A stretch of DNA of 64,000 nt from Rhodopirellula sp. SM50 (lineage in GTDB: Bacteria; Planctomycetota; Planctomycetia; Pirellulales; Pirellulaceae). Where the stretch lies: the NCBI RefSeq assembly GCF_002289565.1, contig NZ_NTFY01000001.1:1-64000 (forward strand), in the 5' to 3' direction. The position numbers and the translations under genes were made by a program. This document shows positions 44,848 to 55,666 of the stretch, piece after piece (position 1 is the first letter of the stretch; every line of letters begins with the position of its first letter). The notes beneath the pieces were generated by a model, which saw only the letters and a program-made list of their open reading frames with translations, was not told where the DNA came from and ran no database searches.

Positions 44848-45717
44848 TTATTTCGCATCGCTGCGGAGACGCTGGGCCAGTGAAGTCCTTTCGATATTGT
44901 ATTTCACATCGTGTGGAGCGATCGCGTTACCGCCACGGATGTCGTTCGGGTTGTCGCCGAAATAGATCCGCCAAAATCCAGCCGATCTCGCGCCGATCCA
45001 ATTCTTCGGGTCGCACCACGTCACCAAATCGTCTTTTTGACCATACACCTTGATGCGATGATTGATCCCCCGCGGCCAGGCCGGCGAGGGTGAACTGATC
45101 GATCGCACCTGCAGGTTCACCATCCCTTTGGTCCCAAACAGCGATTGAACGGCCCACAACGCAAAACTGGTCACCAGGTTGCCTTGCGAATGGGCGACAA
45201 TGACCTTGGGACGATTCAGGTTACGCGTGACTTCATCAAACAGCGACAATGCGGCGGCGTTGCGACTGAGCCCCTTGCGAACTTCGTCGACCGTTTTCTT
45301 TGCCGGCCTTACATCGCTGGGCGCAATCCAGGCCTCGCGTAGGGCATGCAGGTACGGCGCCGAAACGCGGCCTGCTACGCTGGTGCTGGCCAGATTGTTG
45401 ATCGCCGATTCACTCAAGCGATCGCGAAAAAAACCTTCCTCGCCGATTTGACTGCCGAAAATACGAACCCAGTCCCCGACACATTGTTTCAAATCCCCCA
45501 ACATCCCGTCGGTCGCGTTGTAGACGCCAGTGACCGACGTCTTGGTGATCGACGAAATCAGGATCGCAATGTTCTGGTGGACGTCCGGTGGCGTGTTGAT
45601 CCCGTTGACGTAAATGAATTGGGTTCGAATCTTCTTGAGTTGCTTGCTGAAACGGTATTCTTGCACGCTCCCGTCACCCTTGGGCAAAGGGTTGGGAGGG
45701 ATGGAGTGTTCGGACAT
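44848..45717 (-). CDS. Alpha/beta hydrolase (lipase-like), effector-region gene
   Basis: The 289-aa protein, starting at MSEHSIPPNPLPKG, has FIYVNGINTPP near residue 34 and the nucleophile elbow VIVAHSQGNLVTSFAL near 172-187 (Ser177), with candidate Asp229/230 and a late His (about 271) for a triad. No signal peptide is present. It ends 44 bases before the cyclase-like gene on the same strand. It could be a phospholipase effector (Tle-like), an accessory protein or an unrelated esterase. A longer frame upstream lies over the sulfatase gene and was not used. Confidence 0.62.
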   Translation of the reverse strand: MSEHSIPPNPLPKGDGSVQEYRFSKQLKKIRTQFIYVNGINTPPDVHQNIAILISSITKTSVTGVYNATDGMLGDLKQCVGDWVRIFGSQIGEEGFFRDRLSESAINNLASTSVAGRVSAPYLHALREAWIAPSDVRPAKKTVDEVRKGLSRNAAALSLFDEVTRNLNRPKVIVAHSQGNLVTSFALWAVQSLFGTKGMVNLQVRSISSPSPAWPRGINHRIKVYGQKDDLVTWCDPKNWIGARSAGFWRIYFGDNPNDIRGGNAIAPHDVKYNIERTSLAQRLRSDAK

Positions 45718-45886
45718 AAATCCACTGGGAATAAGGGCACGACGAAACGCTTCGACCGGTATGTCTCCATCATCGCGGCGAGGGCGCAGAAGTTGCCAAG
45801 TTTCTGAAAAAAAGTCGCCCAGGCCTCTGCCGGTTCCGCTTCGTGTTCGTTCTGCGGTTTTGTCCAGTCCCGCAGCACGACGTCTG

Positions 45887-47890
45887 CTACGGCCAACGCA
45901 GCAGGACATTGCCCTGGTCGTCCAGCAATCGCAGCTCCTTGAGGGTCGCCGTCCCGGATCCTTCCCCCACGTCCAGTCGCAGTTTGTGGATCCGCAGTTC
46001 GGTCTCAAGTCGGATCGTGTGGGCCTGCCATTGCCCCTCGCTGCCCAACTCAAACGCAACGTGCATTCCATTTGGCAAACTCGTTTTGGCGTCGGTGGTA
46101 AAGAACACGTCGCCACCGCCCTCGGCACGACGTTGCAGCTGAAACGTCAATCTGTAAGGACCTGCGGGCAGTGTCTCGGGCAACCGGTCAAATGCCAGTC
46201 CCGAATCTTCGCCGCTAAATTCCAGTCGCAGTTCGTCGCCGGCGATTTCCAACTTGGTGTTCTTCCGCGCCCGGATCGCTTTTCTAGCTTTCGGCGACCA
46301 CGCGTTTGCGTTCGCTTGATTGCCGCGTCCCGATTCACCCGGATCGGCATCGAAGTTGGTCCATTCGGGATGTCGATGGGGCAGTTTTGCAGGCCCCACG
46401 GGCGCATATGCTCGATCGGGAGCGTGAAGTAGTTCGCGGGCCATGCGGGTCCACTGCTGGACCATCGACTCCACACGTTCCGGCTCCCGCTGGGCCAGGT
46501 CGATCCGTTCGGTCCGATCATCAGCAAGGTTGTACAGTTCCCAAGCTTCACTTCGGAAACTGACGATTTTCCAGTCGCCCAGGCGAAGCCCACGATCGGA
46601 GGCGAACAGGAAATGCAACGGTTGCTCGCGTTGGATTGTTTCGCCCTTCAACAGCGGCCGCAATGATTGCCCCGACACCGGTCGCAAGGAGCGTCCCGGG
46701 TATTCGGTCGGGATCTTTGAATCGGTCACATCGGCAAACGTCGGCAGGATGTCGATCAAGTGGGCCGGCTGACGGACGACCGAACCGGCATCACGCTCGA
46801 TGCCTGCCGGCCAATGCACGATCGCCGGTGTGCAAATCCCGCCTTCAAACTGGTTCTGTTTGTAATATCGGAACGGACTGTTGCGTGCCCAAGCCCAACC
46901 GGTCGAATCACTCCACGTGACGGTTCCGTCGGTCGGCAACGCATCGATTTTGTTGCTGCGGCGATCATACGGACACGCACCGTTGTCGGAAACAAACCAG
47001 ATCAAAGTATTGTCAAGCTCGCCGGCTTCCTTCAAATCCGCGACCAGGCGACCGATCTCTTGGTCCACGCGATCGATCATCGCCGCCAGGGTGGTCATCC
47101 GCTTCACTTCGAAACGTTTCCGGGATTCGGACAAGGTGTTCCAGGCGGGGATGTGCTCGGGACGAGGACTCGGTTGGCAGTCGGCCGGCAACAATCCCAA
47201 ATCAACTTGTTTGGCGACTCTGGATTGGCGAATGTGATCCCAGCCGGCTTCATAACGACCCTGGTACTTCGCGTAGTCCTGTGGCAATGCCTGCAGCGGG
47301 GCATGGGGCGCGTTGAACGCGACGTAAAGATGCCAGGGTTTGCCGCTTTCCCTCGCGTCGTCCAAGAACTGCAAGGCAAAGTCGACGTTTGCGACCGTGG
47401 TGTAAAAGTCTTGCGAGGGAACCTCCCATTTGTCGCCGTTGAAGCGAAACGTATTGTCTCCGCGGAAATAATTGCAGGCTCCGCTGAGATGGCCGAAGTA
47501 GCGGTCAAACCCGAAATCGGTGGGCTGTTGTTTCAGATGCCATTTTCCGGTCATCGCGGTGAAATAGCCGGAATCGCGAAGCACTTCCGCGCTCGTGACG
47601 GCATGGTTGAGCCCCGTGTCACCGGCCGCGATGCAGTACTGCCCGCTCAACAGGGACACCCGCGATGAGTGGCATTTTGCGGTGTTGTAGAACTGGGAGA
47701 ATCGAAGTCCGCCGTCAGCAAGTGCATCCAAATTCGGCGTCTCGATTTCGCTGCCATAGCACCCGACGTCCGAAAACCCGAGATCATCGACCATGATCAT
47801 CAGCACGTTGGGACGGTCCGCGGCGGAACGGATCGCCAGGGGAATCAACAGCAGCGTCAATGAAGTGAGAAGCGTGGTTCCGATGCGCAT
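45887..47890 (-). CDS. Secreted sulfatase with C-terminal jelly-roll
   Basis: The 667-aa protein has a signal peptide (about 1-22) and a type I sulfatase domain beginning PNVLMIMVDDLGFSDVGCYG. The active-site segment CHSSR (near residue 74) is the C-x-S-S-R variant whose Cys becomes formylglycine. Metal-site DNG (FVSDNGACP) and GKWHL are present. The C-terminal 150 residues look like a beta-sandwich, with repeated RLEFSG/RLTFQL strands. It would desulfate polysaccharides or aryl sulfates in the periplasm. It marks the change from the T6SS island to general planctomycete genes. Confidence 0.88.
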   Translation of the reverse strand: MRIGTTLLTSLTLLLIPLAIRSAADRPNVLMIMVDDLGFSDVGCYGSEIETPNLDALADGGLRFSQFYNTAKCHSSRVSLLSGQYCIAAGDTGLNHAVTSAEVLRDSGYFTAMTGKWHLKQQPTDFGFDRYFGHLSGACNYFRGDNTFRFNGDKWEVPSQDFYTTVANVDFALQFLDDARESGKPWHLYVAFNAPHAPLQALPQDYAKYQGRYEAGWDHIRQSRVAKQVDLGLLPADCQPSPRPEHIPAWNTLSESRKRFEVKRMTTLAAMIDRVDQEIGRLVADLKEAGELDNTLIWFVSDNGACPYDRRSNKIDALPTDGTVTWSDSTGWAWARNSPFRYYKQNQFEGGICTPAIVHWPAGIERDAGSVVRQPAHLIDILPTFADVTDSKIPTEYPGRSLRPVSGQSLRPLLKGETIQREQPLHFLFASDRGLRLGDWKIVSFRSEAWELYNLADDRTERIDLAQREPERVESMVQQWTRMARELLHAPDRAYAPVGPAKLPHRHPEWTNFDADPGESGRGNQANANAWSPKARKAIRARKNTKLEIAGDELRLEFSGEDSGLAFDRLPETLPAGPYRLTFQLQRRAEGGGDVFFTTDAKTSLPNGMHVAFELGSEGQWQAHTIRLETELRIHKLRLDVGEGSGTATLKELRLLDDQGNVLLRWP

Positions 47891-47923
47891 CGAGCATTCA
47901 GTGGTTTAGGGTGAGAGAACGGG

Positions 47924-48094
47924 GCAAGACGATGGAGGCAAAACGATGGGGGCAAAACGATGGGGGCAAAACGATGGGGGCAAAACGATGGGGTGGCAGT
48001 AGGGGGCTCCGAAGGTTTAGTTCCCATCGCTCTCCTTGTCTCCTTGTCTCCTTGTCTCCTTGTCTCCTTGTCTCCCTCTCTCCTTGTCTCTTTG
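47924..48094. repeat. Two short tandem-repeat tracts
   Basis: Five 14-base units (GCAAAACGATGGGG, 47924-47993, the first with two changes) are followed by eight 8-base units (TCTCCTTG, 48031-48094). Both fill the gap between the sulfatase and DUF1501 genes. No gene is seen in 47891-48154; the open frames across it are low-complexity artefacts. Confidence 0.9.
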
Positions 48095-48154
48095 CCCTCA
48101 TCGTCTTGCCACTCTCCTGCCCTGCCAAATCCCGCTGCTGATTCCACAAACGCC

Positions 48155-49630
48155 CTACGTCAAGAGATCCTTAACCACGTGTGCTTCTTCGACGCCTGTC
48201 AGCCGTTGGTCCAGTCCACGAAACGGGAAGGTCAGCCGTCGGTGGTCGATCCCCAGTTGGTGCAAAATCGTGGCGTTCAAATCACGGATGTGCACGGGAT
48301 CTTCGACGATGTTGTAACTGAACTCATCGGTCTGTCCGTACGCCATTCCACCCTTGATGCCTCCGCCGGCCATCCAAACACTGAAGCAGCGTGGATGGTG
48401 GTCACGGCCGTAATCGGTCGGCGTCAGTTTGCCCTGGCAAAACGTGGTGCGTCCGAATTCGCCGCCGAAGACGATCAAGGTATCGTCCAGCAATCCGCGT
48501 TGTTTGAGATCCGCAATCAGTCCCGCGGACGCCTGGTCCACATCGTAGGCTTGGCCACGCAATTTTTTGGGTAATCCGACGTGGTGGTCCCAGCCGCGGT
48601 GGAACAATTGCACGAACCGCACCCCGCGTTCGACCATCCGTCGCGCCAACAAACAGTTTCGCGCAAACGACCCGCTTTTGTGCACTTCGGGACCGTACTG
48701 GGCAAGCACATGCTCGGGCTCGTCACTCAAGTCGGTCAATTCGGGAACCGACGTTTGCATCCGAAACGCCATCTCTTGTTGAGCAATCGTGGTTTTGATT
48801 TCCGGATCACCGACTTCGTCCAAGTGTTCTCGGTTCAACTCCGAGACCAGATCCAGCATGCGTTGTCGACTCGGCGGGATCACACCGGGCGGGTTCGACA
48901 AAAACAGCACCGGGTCGCCGGACGGTTGGAACGAAACGCCCTGGTGCTTCGAGGGCAGGAACCCGGATCCCCAGAGCCGGCTGTAAAGCGCTTGCACGTT
49001 GCCGGTGCCGCCGGTCCAGAACGCAGAATTCATCACCACAAAATCGGGCAGGTTTTCATTCATGCGCCCCAGCCCGTAGCTCAGCCAAGATCCCAAACTC
49101 GCTTTGCCGGGAATCTGCGACCCGGTGCAGAAAAGCGTTTTGGCGGGGTCGTGATTGATCGCATCGGTATTCAACGATTTCACGATGCACAAATCGTCGG
49201 CGACCTTGGACAGGTGCGGCAACAACTCGCTCATCACAAGCCCGCTTTGTCCCTGCGGGGCGAACGAGAACATCGACGGCGCGACGAGTTGGGCTTTCCC
49301 CTTGGTCATCGCCGTCACTCGCTGGCCATTGCTGACGCTGGGCGGCAGCGGCTTGCCGAACTGTTGGTGCAGTTCCGGCTTGTGGTCGAACAAATCGATC
49401 TGGCTGGGTGCACCGGCCATGAACAAAAAGATCACGCGTTTGGCGCGGGCGGGAAAATGAAGTCCGCTGCCGGAGAGATCACCGCCGCCACTCGTGGCCG
49501 GATTGGCATTGGAGTGAGTCTGTGAAAGCAACGAGGCCAGCGCGGTCGCACCCAGCCCCATACCGCAGTGACGCAACAGACAGTCCTTGAGAAACCCACG
49601 CCGATGATCGGTTGGCTGATTTGTGTCCAT
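48155..49630 (-). CDS. DUF1501 family exported protein
   Basis: The 491-aa protein has a Tat-like leader ([16 protein letters not shown]) and the DUF1501 pattern: [25 protein letters not shown] near residue 63-87, [21 protein letters not shown] near 400, and [10 protein letters not shown]. The fold is alkaline-phosphatase/sulfatase-like, but the substrate is unknown. It starts 2 bases after the upstream DUF1553 stop, the pairing very common in Planctomycetes. GAGAGA precedes the ATG. Confidence 0.9.
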   Translation of the reverse strand: MDTNQPTDHRRGFLKDCLLRHCGMGLGATALASLLSQTHSNANPATSGGGDLSGSGLHFPARAKRVIFLFMAGAPSQIDLFDHKPELHQQFGKPLPPSVSNGQRVTAMTKGKAQLVAPSMFSFAPQGQSGLVMSELLPHLSKVADDLCIVKSLNTDAINHDPAKTLFCTGSQIPGKASLGSWLSYGLGRMNENLPDFVVMNSAFWTGGTGNVQALYSRLWGSGFLPSKHQGVSFQPSGDPVLFLSNPPGVIPPSRQRMLDLVSELNREHLDEVGDPEIKTTIAQQEMAFRMQTSVPELTDLSDEPEHVLAQYGPEVHKSGSFARNCLLARRMVERGVRFVQLFHRGWDHHVGLPKKLRGQAYDVDQASAGLIADLKQRGLLDDTLIVFGGEFGRTTFCQGKLTPTDYGRDHHPRCFSVWMAGGGIKGGMAYGQTDEFSYNIVEDPVHIRDLNATILHQLGIDHRRLTFPFRGLDQRLTGVEEAHVVKDLLT

Positions 49631-49632
49631 GC

Positions 49633-52065
49633 TTACTCTCTCGTCTTTGTGGCATCAAGGTTCAACAGCGAGTGGACCAACATCGTCATCGCCGCCAAGT
49701 CGGTGTTCGAAGGTTCGGGACCATCGGCTGGCAGGATTGCGGGACCATCTTGCGAGATCAGTTTTTGCGAGGCATCCGGGTGGTCGCGGTAGACCGCGCG
49801 GAATTGTTCCAGTGCGTCGGTCATTCGATTCAACGCGTTTTCACTCGGGATCTTCGACGTGATTGTTTCATAGGCAATCTCGATCCGTTGGCGATCGCTC
49901 GCTTCGGTCTGCAGCAACCGCGAGGCGAGCGTCCTGGCGGCGACGAAGTATTGTTGTTCGTTCATCAGCACCAACGCTTGCAGGGGCGTGTTGGTCCGCT
50001 CCCGACGGGCCGAGCAACTCTCCCGTGTCGGCGCGTCAAAGATCGTCATTTGCGGCGGGGGTAAGCCGCGCTTCCAAAACGAATACACACTTCGCCGATA
50101 GATCTTGTCGCCTTCGTCGGGTTCAAAGACGCGCGGATACGAGTACGGCATGGCCACGATCTTCCACAGCCCTTCGGGTTGCGGCGGCTTGACGCTCTTT
50201 CCATATAGCGTCGGGTTCAGCAACCCGCTGACCGCCAACACCTGATCGCGAATCACCTCGGCGTCGTAGCGGTAACGCGAGCCGCGCGCCAGCAGCCGGT
50301 TTTGCGGATCGGCGATGAATCGTTCTTGCGGGGCGGCCGAACTCTGGCGATAGGTTTGTGAGAGAACAATCTTTCGGATCAAAGCTTTGACGTCCCAACC
50401 CGAATCGACGAATCGGTTCGTCAAGTAGTCCAGCAGTTCGGGATGGCTGGGCGGTTCACCTTGGGCGCCAAAGTCTTCCGAGGTCTTGACGATTCCCACA
50501 CCAAATAATTGTTGCCAGAATCGATTGACCGCCACCCGCGCCGTCAGCGGGTTGTCCGAATCAACCAGCCACTTGGCTAAATCCATCCGCGTCTTGGTCG
50601 GCCGATCCGATTCCAGCGGTGGCAGAAAACCGGGCGTGTCCCGCGTGACGACTTCGCCGGGTTGGTCGTAATTGCCGCGAACCAGAATGTGTGCCGGGCG
50701 GACGTCCTCACGCTCCTTCATGATCAGGGTCGCGGGAATCGATTCGATCAACTGGTCACGGGACGCTTGCAGTTGCGCCAGTTGATCGCTCAGTTGCTGT
50801 TTTGTTTTTTCCGCCGCGCGATCCTGTTCTTCAGACTCGGCAGCTTGCCCCCCTTGTCCATTCGACTTCTGCTTGCGTTCGAGCTTCTTGAGACTCGATT
50901 GGACATCGGCGATCTGCTGATTTAATTGCTCCAATTCCTCGCGTTGACTTTCGCTGGGCAGTTCCAAATACGGCGGTTGAAGCCCCCGTTTAAAGTCCAG
51001 ACCGCGACGGCCACCGGTTTCCGGTTCGCCGTCAAAGTTATTGAAGAACGCGTAGAACTGATAGAAGTCACGTTGCGTGATCGGGTCATACTTGTGGTCA
51101 TGACAGACGGCACATTCGAGTGTCAGTCCCAGAAACGCGGTGCCGACGGCAGACACGCGGTCCACCACATTCCGCATGAAACTTTCTTCGGGCAGGGCGG
51201 TGCCGCGATCGATGATCAAGTGCAGTCGATTGAATCCGGAAGCGATCAACTGGTCCGTCGTCGGTTGTTCATAGAGGTCGCCGGCGATTTGCGCGACGGT
51301 GAATGTGTCGAAGGACAGGTTTTCGTTGAACGCGCGAATCACCCAGTCACGATAGGGAGTCATTTCGCGATAGTGATCGTGATGCAACCCGTTGGTGTCG
51401 GCAAAACGCACCAGGTCCAACCAGTAGCGCGCCATGTGTTCGCCATAGTGCGGTGATTCCAACAAGCGGTCCACCAGACTTTCGTAGGCATGTGGAGACG
51501 GGTCATTGAGGAAGGTGTGAATCTCCGACCGCGTGGGAGGCAATCCGGTCAAATCCATCGTGACGCGACGAATCAGCGTCCGTTTATCCGCCGCATCATT
51601 GGGCGTGAAGCCGCGCTCGCGGAGTTTCGCGATCACAAACTGATCGATCTCGTCTTTGGAATCGTCCGCACCGGCAATCGTCGGCGGAGTGACTTTGGCG
51701 GGTGGAGCAAACGACCAGTGTTTCTCATAGCGTGCCCCAGACTGAACCCAGCGAGTCAACAACGCGATTTGCTCTGGCGAAAGCGATTTATTCGAATCCG
51801 GCGGCGGCATCAACGTATCCGGATCATCCGAGGTGATGCGTGAAACCAATTCTGTCAAATCAACTTGCCCCGCGATATCCAATCGAACATCCGCCTGTCG
51901 GTCCTCTTCATCCGGTCCGTGGCAGAAAAAACAGGTGTCCGACAGAATCGGTCGAATCTGGTGGTTGAACGAAACGGTCTGCTCCTCCGAATCAGCCGAT
52001 TCGGCCGCTCCGCACCACATCAGGCCAGTCAGCACGCAGAGGAAAATACAACAACATACTCGCAT
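49633..52065 (-). CDS. Cytochrome-c/DUF1549/DUF1553 exported protein
   Basis: The 810-aa protein has a signal peptide ([19 protein letters not shown]), a c-type haem domain with CFFCH near residue 46, then DUF1549 ([33 protein letters not shown]) and DUF1553 ([24 protein letters not shown]). A charged coiled-coil linker lies in the middle (about 370-440). The ATG was chosen over a GTG eight codons upstream. It forms an operon with DUF1501. The 283 bases to the divergent sulfatase gene hold its promoter region. Confidence 0.9.
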   Translation of the reverse strand: MRVCCCIFLCVLTGLMWCGAAESADSEEQTVSFNHQIRPILSDTCFFCHGPDEEDRQADVRLDIAGQVDLTELVSRITSDDPDTLMPPPDSNKSLSPEQIALLTRWVQSGARYEKHWSFAPPAKVTPPTIAGADDSKDEIDQFVIAKLRERGFTPNDAADKRTLIRRVTMDLTGLPPTRSEIHTFLNDPSPHAYESLVDRLLESPHYGEHMARYWLDLVRFADTNGLHHDHYREMTPYRDWVIRAFNENLSFDTFTVAQIAGDLYEQPTTDQLIASGFNRLHLIIDRGTALPEESFMRNVVDRVSAVGTAFLGLTLECAVCHDHKYDPITQRDFYQFYAFFNNFDGEPETGGRRGLDFKRGLQPPYLELPSESQREELEQLNQQIADVQSSLKKLERKQKSNGQGGQAAESEEQDRAAEKTKQQLSDQLAQLQASRDQLIESIPATLIMKEREDVRPAHILVRGNYDQPGEVVTRDTPGFLPPLESDRPTKTRMDLAKWLVDSDNPLTARVAVNRFWQQLFGVGIVKTSEDFGAQGEPPSHPELLDYLTNRFVDSGWDVKALIRKIVLSQTYRQSSAAPQERFIADPQNRLLARGSRYRYDAEVIRDQVLAVSGLLNPTLYGKSVKPPQPEGLWKIVAMPYSYPRVFEPDEGDKIYRRSVYSFWKRGLPPPQMTIFDAPTRESCSARRERTNTPLQALVLMNEQQYFVAARTLASRLLQTEASDRQRIEIAYETITSKIPSENALNRMTDALEQFRAVYRDHPDASQKLISQDGPAILPADGPEPSNTDLAAMTMLVHSLLNLDATKTRE

Positions 52066-52348
52066 CAAAAAAATCCAATGAATCGTCACTCGGGGCCAGC
52101 TTACCGACGCTTCGTATTATAGTGCCCAATCGACTGCGGCTTCTAGATTGCCAGGCGAACCCTGGAAAATGCCAGCTGGAAGCTTGCCGGCCTGTCGATT
52201 TCTGCTCGCATGCGTCTGCGAGGGGCCGCGCGACATCCCGCCCGGATGTGTTCGGGCTACCATGATCGAGTTGACTCGGGACCATCGATCCAACCAACAG
52301 GCCCTTAAGTCGCCCCCCGCCGCACCAACCCCCATTGGATCCACCACA

Positions 52349-53791
52349 ATGTTCGGACGAATCTGCGCTACTGTTTTGCTGGGCCTGTTTGCCATCGTGG
52401 CGTCGCCCCCATCCCATTGCAAACCTCCGAACGTCCTTCTGATTTGCGTCGACGATCTTAAGCCGACGATCGGCTGCTATGGAGATCCGGTCGCCGTCAC
52501 GCCAAATATCGACGCCCTGGCAGCCCGGGGAGTGCGGTTCGACATGGCGTACTGCAATCAGGCCGTCTGCTCGCCGAGCCGTAATGCTCTGATGACCGGT
52601 TTGCGGCCTCAAACCATCGGTGTTTACGATTTGTCCACGCATTTTCGCGATGCGGCACCCGATGCGGTCACGGTCAGCCAACATTTTAAACGCAACGGTT
52701 ATCTCGCCGAGGGACTCGGAAAGATCTATCACACCGGCCATGGGAATCGTGATGATGCCGATTCTTGGAGTGTCGCGTCTTGGCGTCCCAAGGCCGCTGC
52801 GTACGTCCTGGAAAAGAATTTGGCGATGAGAAAGCCGGATGCAAAAGGACGGGTGCGCGGGCCGGCAACCGAATCCGCCGATGTCTCCGACGAAACGTAC
52901 TCTGATGGCCTGATCGCCGAAGAAGCGGTCCATCGTCTGGAAGTCTACAAGGAACGAACCGATCAGCCATTCTTTTTGGCCGTCGGATTCCTTAAGCCAC
53001 ACCTGCCCTTCATCGCACCAAAACGTTACTGGGATCTGTACGACAAACGCAACTTGCCGATGCCGAAGGTCAAGACACCGCCGCAGGATGCACCCAGTTA
53101 CGCGTCGACAACGTTTGGTGAACTTCGCAACTATAGCGATATGCCGGCCCGGGGCGAGATCGACGAAGCCACCACACGTCATTTGATTCACGGCTACTAC
53201 GCTGCAACCAGCTACGCCGATGCGCAAATCGGCAAGTTGCTCCGTGCCCTCGATCAGTTGAGTCTCGCCGATGAAACCATCGTGGTGCTGTGGGGGGACC
53301 ACGGCTGGCATCTGGGTGACCATGGCATGTGGTGCAAGCACACAAACTATGAGCAAGCGGCGCGCATTCCGATCATCGTTTCAGCGCCGGGCGGTGTCCG
53401 CGGTGCGGCGACCCAGGCCATGATTGAAACCGTTGACCTGTATCCGACACTGACCGAGTTGGCGGGATTACCGACGCCGGCCGGGTTGGATGGTCAGAGT
53501 TTTGCGGATGTCATCCGAAACGCCGACGCGACCGCAAGAGACTTTGTCACGCACGTCTATCCGCGCGGCGGTCGACTCGGACGTGCCATTCGCAACAGCC
53601 GTTATCGAATGGTGGAGTGGAAGGTGGTAGCAGGACCACGCGAAGAAGCCGAGATCGAACTCTATGACTACCAGGTCGATCCCTTGGAAACAGAGAACAT
53701 CGCCGCGACATCGGCTGCGATCGTCGCGCAGCTGCGCGACAAATTGGACCGGCAGCCCGAAGCCAAGCCACAGTGGAAGCGGCGGAAATAG
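52349..53791 (+). CDS. Iduronate-2-sulfatase-like secreted sulfatase
   Basis: The 480-aa protein starts MFGRICATVLLGLFAIV, a clear signal peptide; upstream in-frame ATGs would add 67 atypical residues. The active-site segment VCSPSRNALMTG has the canonical C-x-P-S-R for formylglycine, and PNVLLICVDDLKPTIGCYGD and LWGDHGWHLGDHGMW carry the metal and substrate residues of the iduronate-2-sulfatase group. It probably acts on sulfated glycans in the periplasm. It is monocistronic and converges with the gene at 53837. Confidence 0.88.
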   Translation: MFGRICATVLLGLFAIVASPPSHCKPPNVLLICVDDLKPTIGCYGDPVAVTPNIDALAARGVRFDMAYCNQAVCSPSRNALMTGLRPQTIGVYDLSTHFRDAAPDAVTVSQHFKRNGYLAEGLGKIYHTGHGNRDDADSWSVASWRPKAAAYVLEKNLAMRKPDAKGRVRGPATESADVSDETYSDGLIAEEAVHRLEVYKERTDQPFFLAVGFLKPHLPFIAPKRYWDLYDKRNLPMPKVKTPPQDAPSYASTTFGELRNYSDMPARGEIDEATTRHLIHGYYAATSYADAQIGKLLRALDQLSLADETIVVLWGDHGWHLGDHGMWCKHTNYEQAARIPIIVSAPGGVRGAATQAMIETVDLYPTLTELAGLPTPAGLDGQSFADVIRNADATARDFVTHVYPRGGRLGRAIRNSRYRMVEWKVVAGPREEAEIELYDYQVDPLETENIAATSAAIVAQLRDKLDRQPEAKPQWKRRK

Positions 53792-53836
53792 CAGCCGTAG
53801 CAACGGCCACACTCGAGGGCGGTCCGCCGGTTTCGG

Positions 53837-55663
53837 TCACTCCGGCGATGCGCTGACCGCGACGAACATTCGATGCGCCACCCAGTCCGGTTCTAAATCG
53901 ACACGCCAGATCAGTTTGTCGATCGGCGCGCCCTGAGCGTCGATGCTGGGCAATCGGTTCAGCGGCACCAACGCGGATGCCTGGTCCGGCATCGTCGCAA
54001 AACGCGAAACGAACGCCTCCAGCGTCAGCCGGGCGATCCGCCCACCGACGTTTTGAAACTCCTGAAGCTCGGCGGACGACTGCGCGTCTGCGGCGGATAA
54101 GTCCAATGGGCCATGGGAATCATCGAGCAATAAGCAATCATGCAGTTCCGACACGTACGCATGGATCGGAAACGAGGCCGGCACGCTCGTGTAATGACGA
54201 GGGTCCTGCGGAACGATCGTCACTTTGGCTGTCGGCGCAAGCCGCACCGTCGACTCGTCTTGCATCTTCATGCCCAACATCGACTTTGCATCGCCGACGA
54301 TCCAGCTGGCAGGGGACGAGAGTACTCCGGGTGTGAGCACCCGCGACCGTGTCGATTGCGGCCCGTAGATCGCCGGTGCCACCGTCGTCTCCGGCGTTTC
54401 GTCACGATTCAATCGGTTCGACGCCAAGGGGTAACCCCCTGACGCGTGTTGGACCTGCTGCGACGCATAGCGTTGCATCCAACGCGTCGGTTCCACCGTT
54501 GCGCTGGAATACCGCTTGACGTGTTCGGCCAGCGGGGCATGCTTGGCAGCGAGTTGTTCGACGGCAGTCACGACACTCGCGTCCAGCGAACCGACCAGCC
54601 GTCGGTCGAGCTTGGACAAGGCGCGGAGAACGTTCGGATACAACGTGGCAAGCTGATCTGCAGGAGTCGACTGGGCGGTGGAGTTCAAGACGTTGACAAT
54701 CGCCGCGTTGCCCGTCGCTTCGATTTGATCCATGGTTTGTTGAAACGGTTGGGCGGTCGTTTGGACATCCCCGTCATTGAACGCCCATGCGGTTGCAACG
54801 CTGCGTGTGACCGCGGCCGACGCATTGCCCCACAGCACCGTGATGTATTCGATCGCCTCGGCCGCATCGCCGCTTTTGCCGTCGCCCAGTGCCACCGTGG
54901 GCGATTGCTTCAGCTCCGATGCCACGCGAGTCGATTCGGACTTCAGCACGTCGACGGCTTCGGCGTACGTTTGGATCTTGGCGATCGCTCTCGCTTGATA
55001 GTCTTTGCGGCGCTCGCGATTGAGCCGATTCAAAATGTCCTGGTACGGCACGTTGACTTCATTCTGAAACGGCCTGCTCACGGAGCTGTTGAGATAAAAA
55101 ACACTCGAAAGCTGTTTCAAGAGCAACGGTTGGATTTGCCGTTCGGCTTCGGCGAGCTTTCCCTGGCCGGCCAGTTCCGCGGCACGGGCCATCGTCTTCT
55201 GTCGGTTCGCGGTTTGGTTCTGCAGCACCGCGAGTTCTTTGGGCTGGAACTCGATCAGCCGTGGGGCAAAAACTTGCATCGCCTTGTGGAGCATCGCAAA
55301 TTTCTGCTTCAGGTCCGCGCCGGCAGGTTCGCCCATCGCCATGAGGTGATCGGCGTACCAAATGCCGCGATAGACGTCGGGATAAATCCTGGAAAGTTGT
55401 TGATGCGGAAAGCGTCGTCCGGCGTTGGCCGCTTCGGTGCTGCGGATCACCAACTCCTCCCACTCGGCGAACTTGGCGTACATCGCCTGGATTTGTTTTT
55501 CAGCACCCTGAATCGTGTTGTGCGCCTGGAGGGGCTTTTCGGGATCCTGGGTGCTCGGGTTGGCGTGAGCACCCGCGGTGAACCCGCCGGCCAGACCAAC
55601 CGCGATAATCAACGCTCCAACGCTTCGCTGCCATTGCCGGATCGGGGAGTGTTTCTGTTTCAT
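53837..55663 (-). CDS. Unknown secreted protein
   Basis: The 608-aa protein has a basic N-terminus and signal peptide (about 12-34, ending AHA-N). The mature part is mainly helical, Ala/Gln/Leu-rich (IQAMYAKFAEWEELVIRSTEAANAG region, RAAELAGQGKLAEAERQ), with a beta-rich end containing IWRVDLEPDWVAHRMFVAVSAS. I recognise no catalytic motif. It starts 3 bases after the lipoprotein gene stop, so the two are one operon; GGGGAA precedes the ATG. Confidence 0.75.
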   Translation of the reverse strand: MKQKHSPIRQWQRSVGALIIAVGLAGGFTAGAHANPSTQDPEKPLQAHNTIQGAEKQIQAMYAKFAEWEELVIRSTEAANAGRRFPHQQLSRIYPDVYRGIWYADHLMAMGEPAGADLKQKFAMLHKAMQVFAPRLIEFQPKELAVLQNQTANRQKTMARAAELAGQGKLAEAERQIQPLLLKQLSSVFYLNSSVSRPFQNEVNVPYQDILNRLNRERRKDYQARAIAKIQTYAEAVDVLKSESTRVASELKQSPTVALGDGKSGDAAEAIEYITVLWGNASAAVTRSVATAWAFNDGDVQTTAQPFQQTMDQIEATGNAAIVNVLNSTAQSTPADQLATLYPNVLRALSKLDRRLVGSLDASVVTAVEQLAAKHAPLAEHVKRYSSATVEPTRWMQRYASQQVQHASGGYPLASNRLNRDETPETTVAPAIYGPQSTRSRVLTPGVLSSPASWIVGDAKSMLGMKMQDESTVRLAPTAKVTIVPQDPRHYTSVPASFPIHAYVSELHDCLLLDDSHGPLDLSAADAQSSAELQEFQNVGGRIARLTLEAFVSRFATMPDQASALVPLNRLPSIDAQGAPIDKLIWRVDLEPDWVAHRMFVAVSASPE

Positions 55664-55666
55664 CGC

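Noticed and set aside
44848-46128. Longer 426-codon version of the hydrolase
   Set aside because: The extra N-terminal 137 residues overlap the sulfatase gene in another frame and have shadow-frame composition; the ATG at 45717 is preferred.
47898-48149. Minus-strand frame with KETRRQGD repeats
   Set aside because: It is only the translation of the 8-bp tandem repeat.
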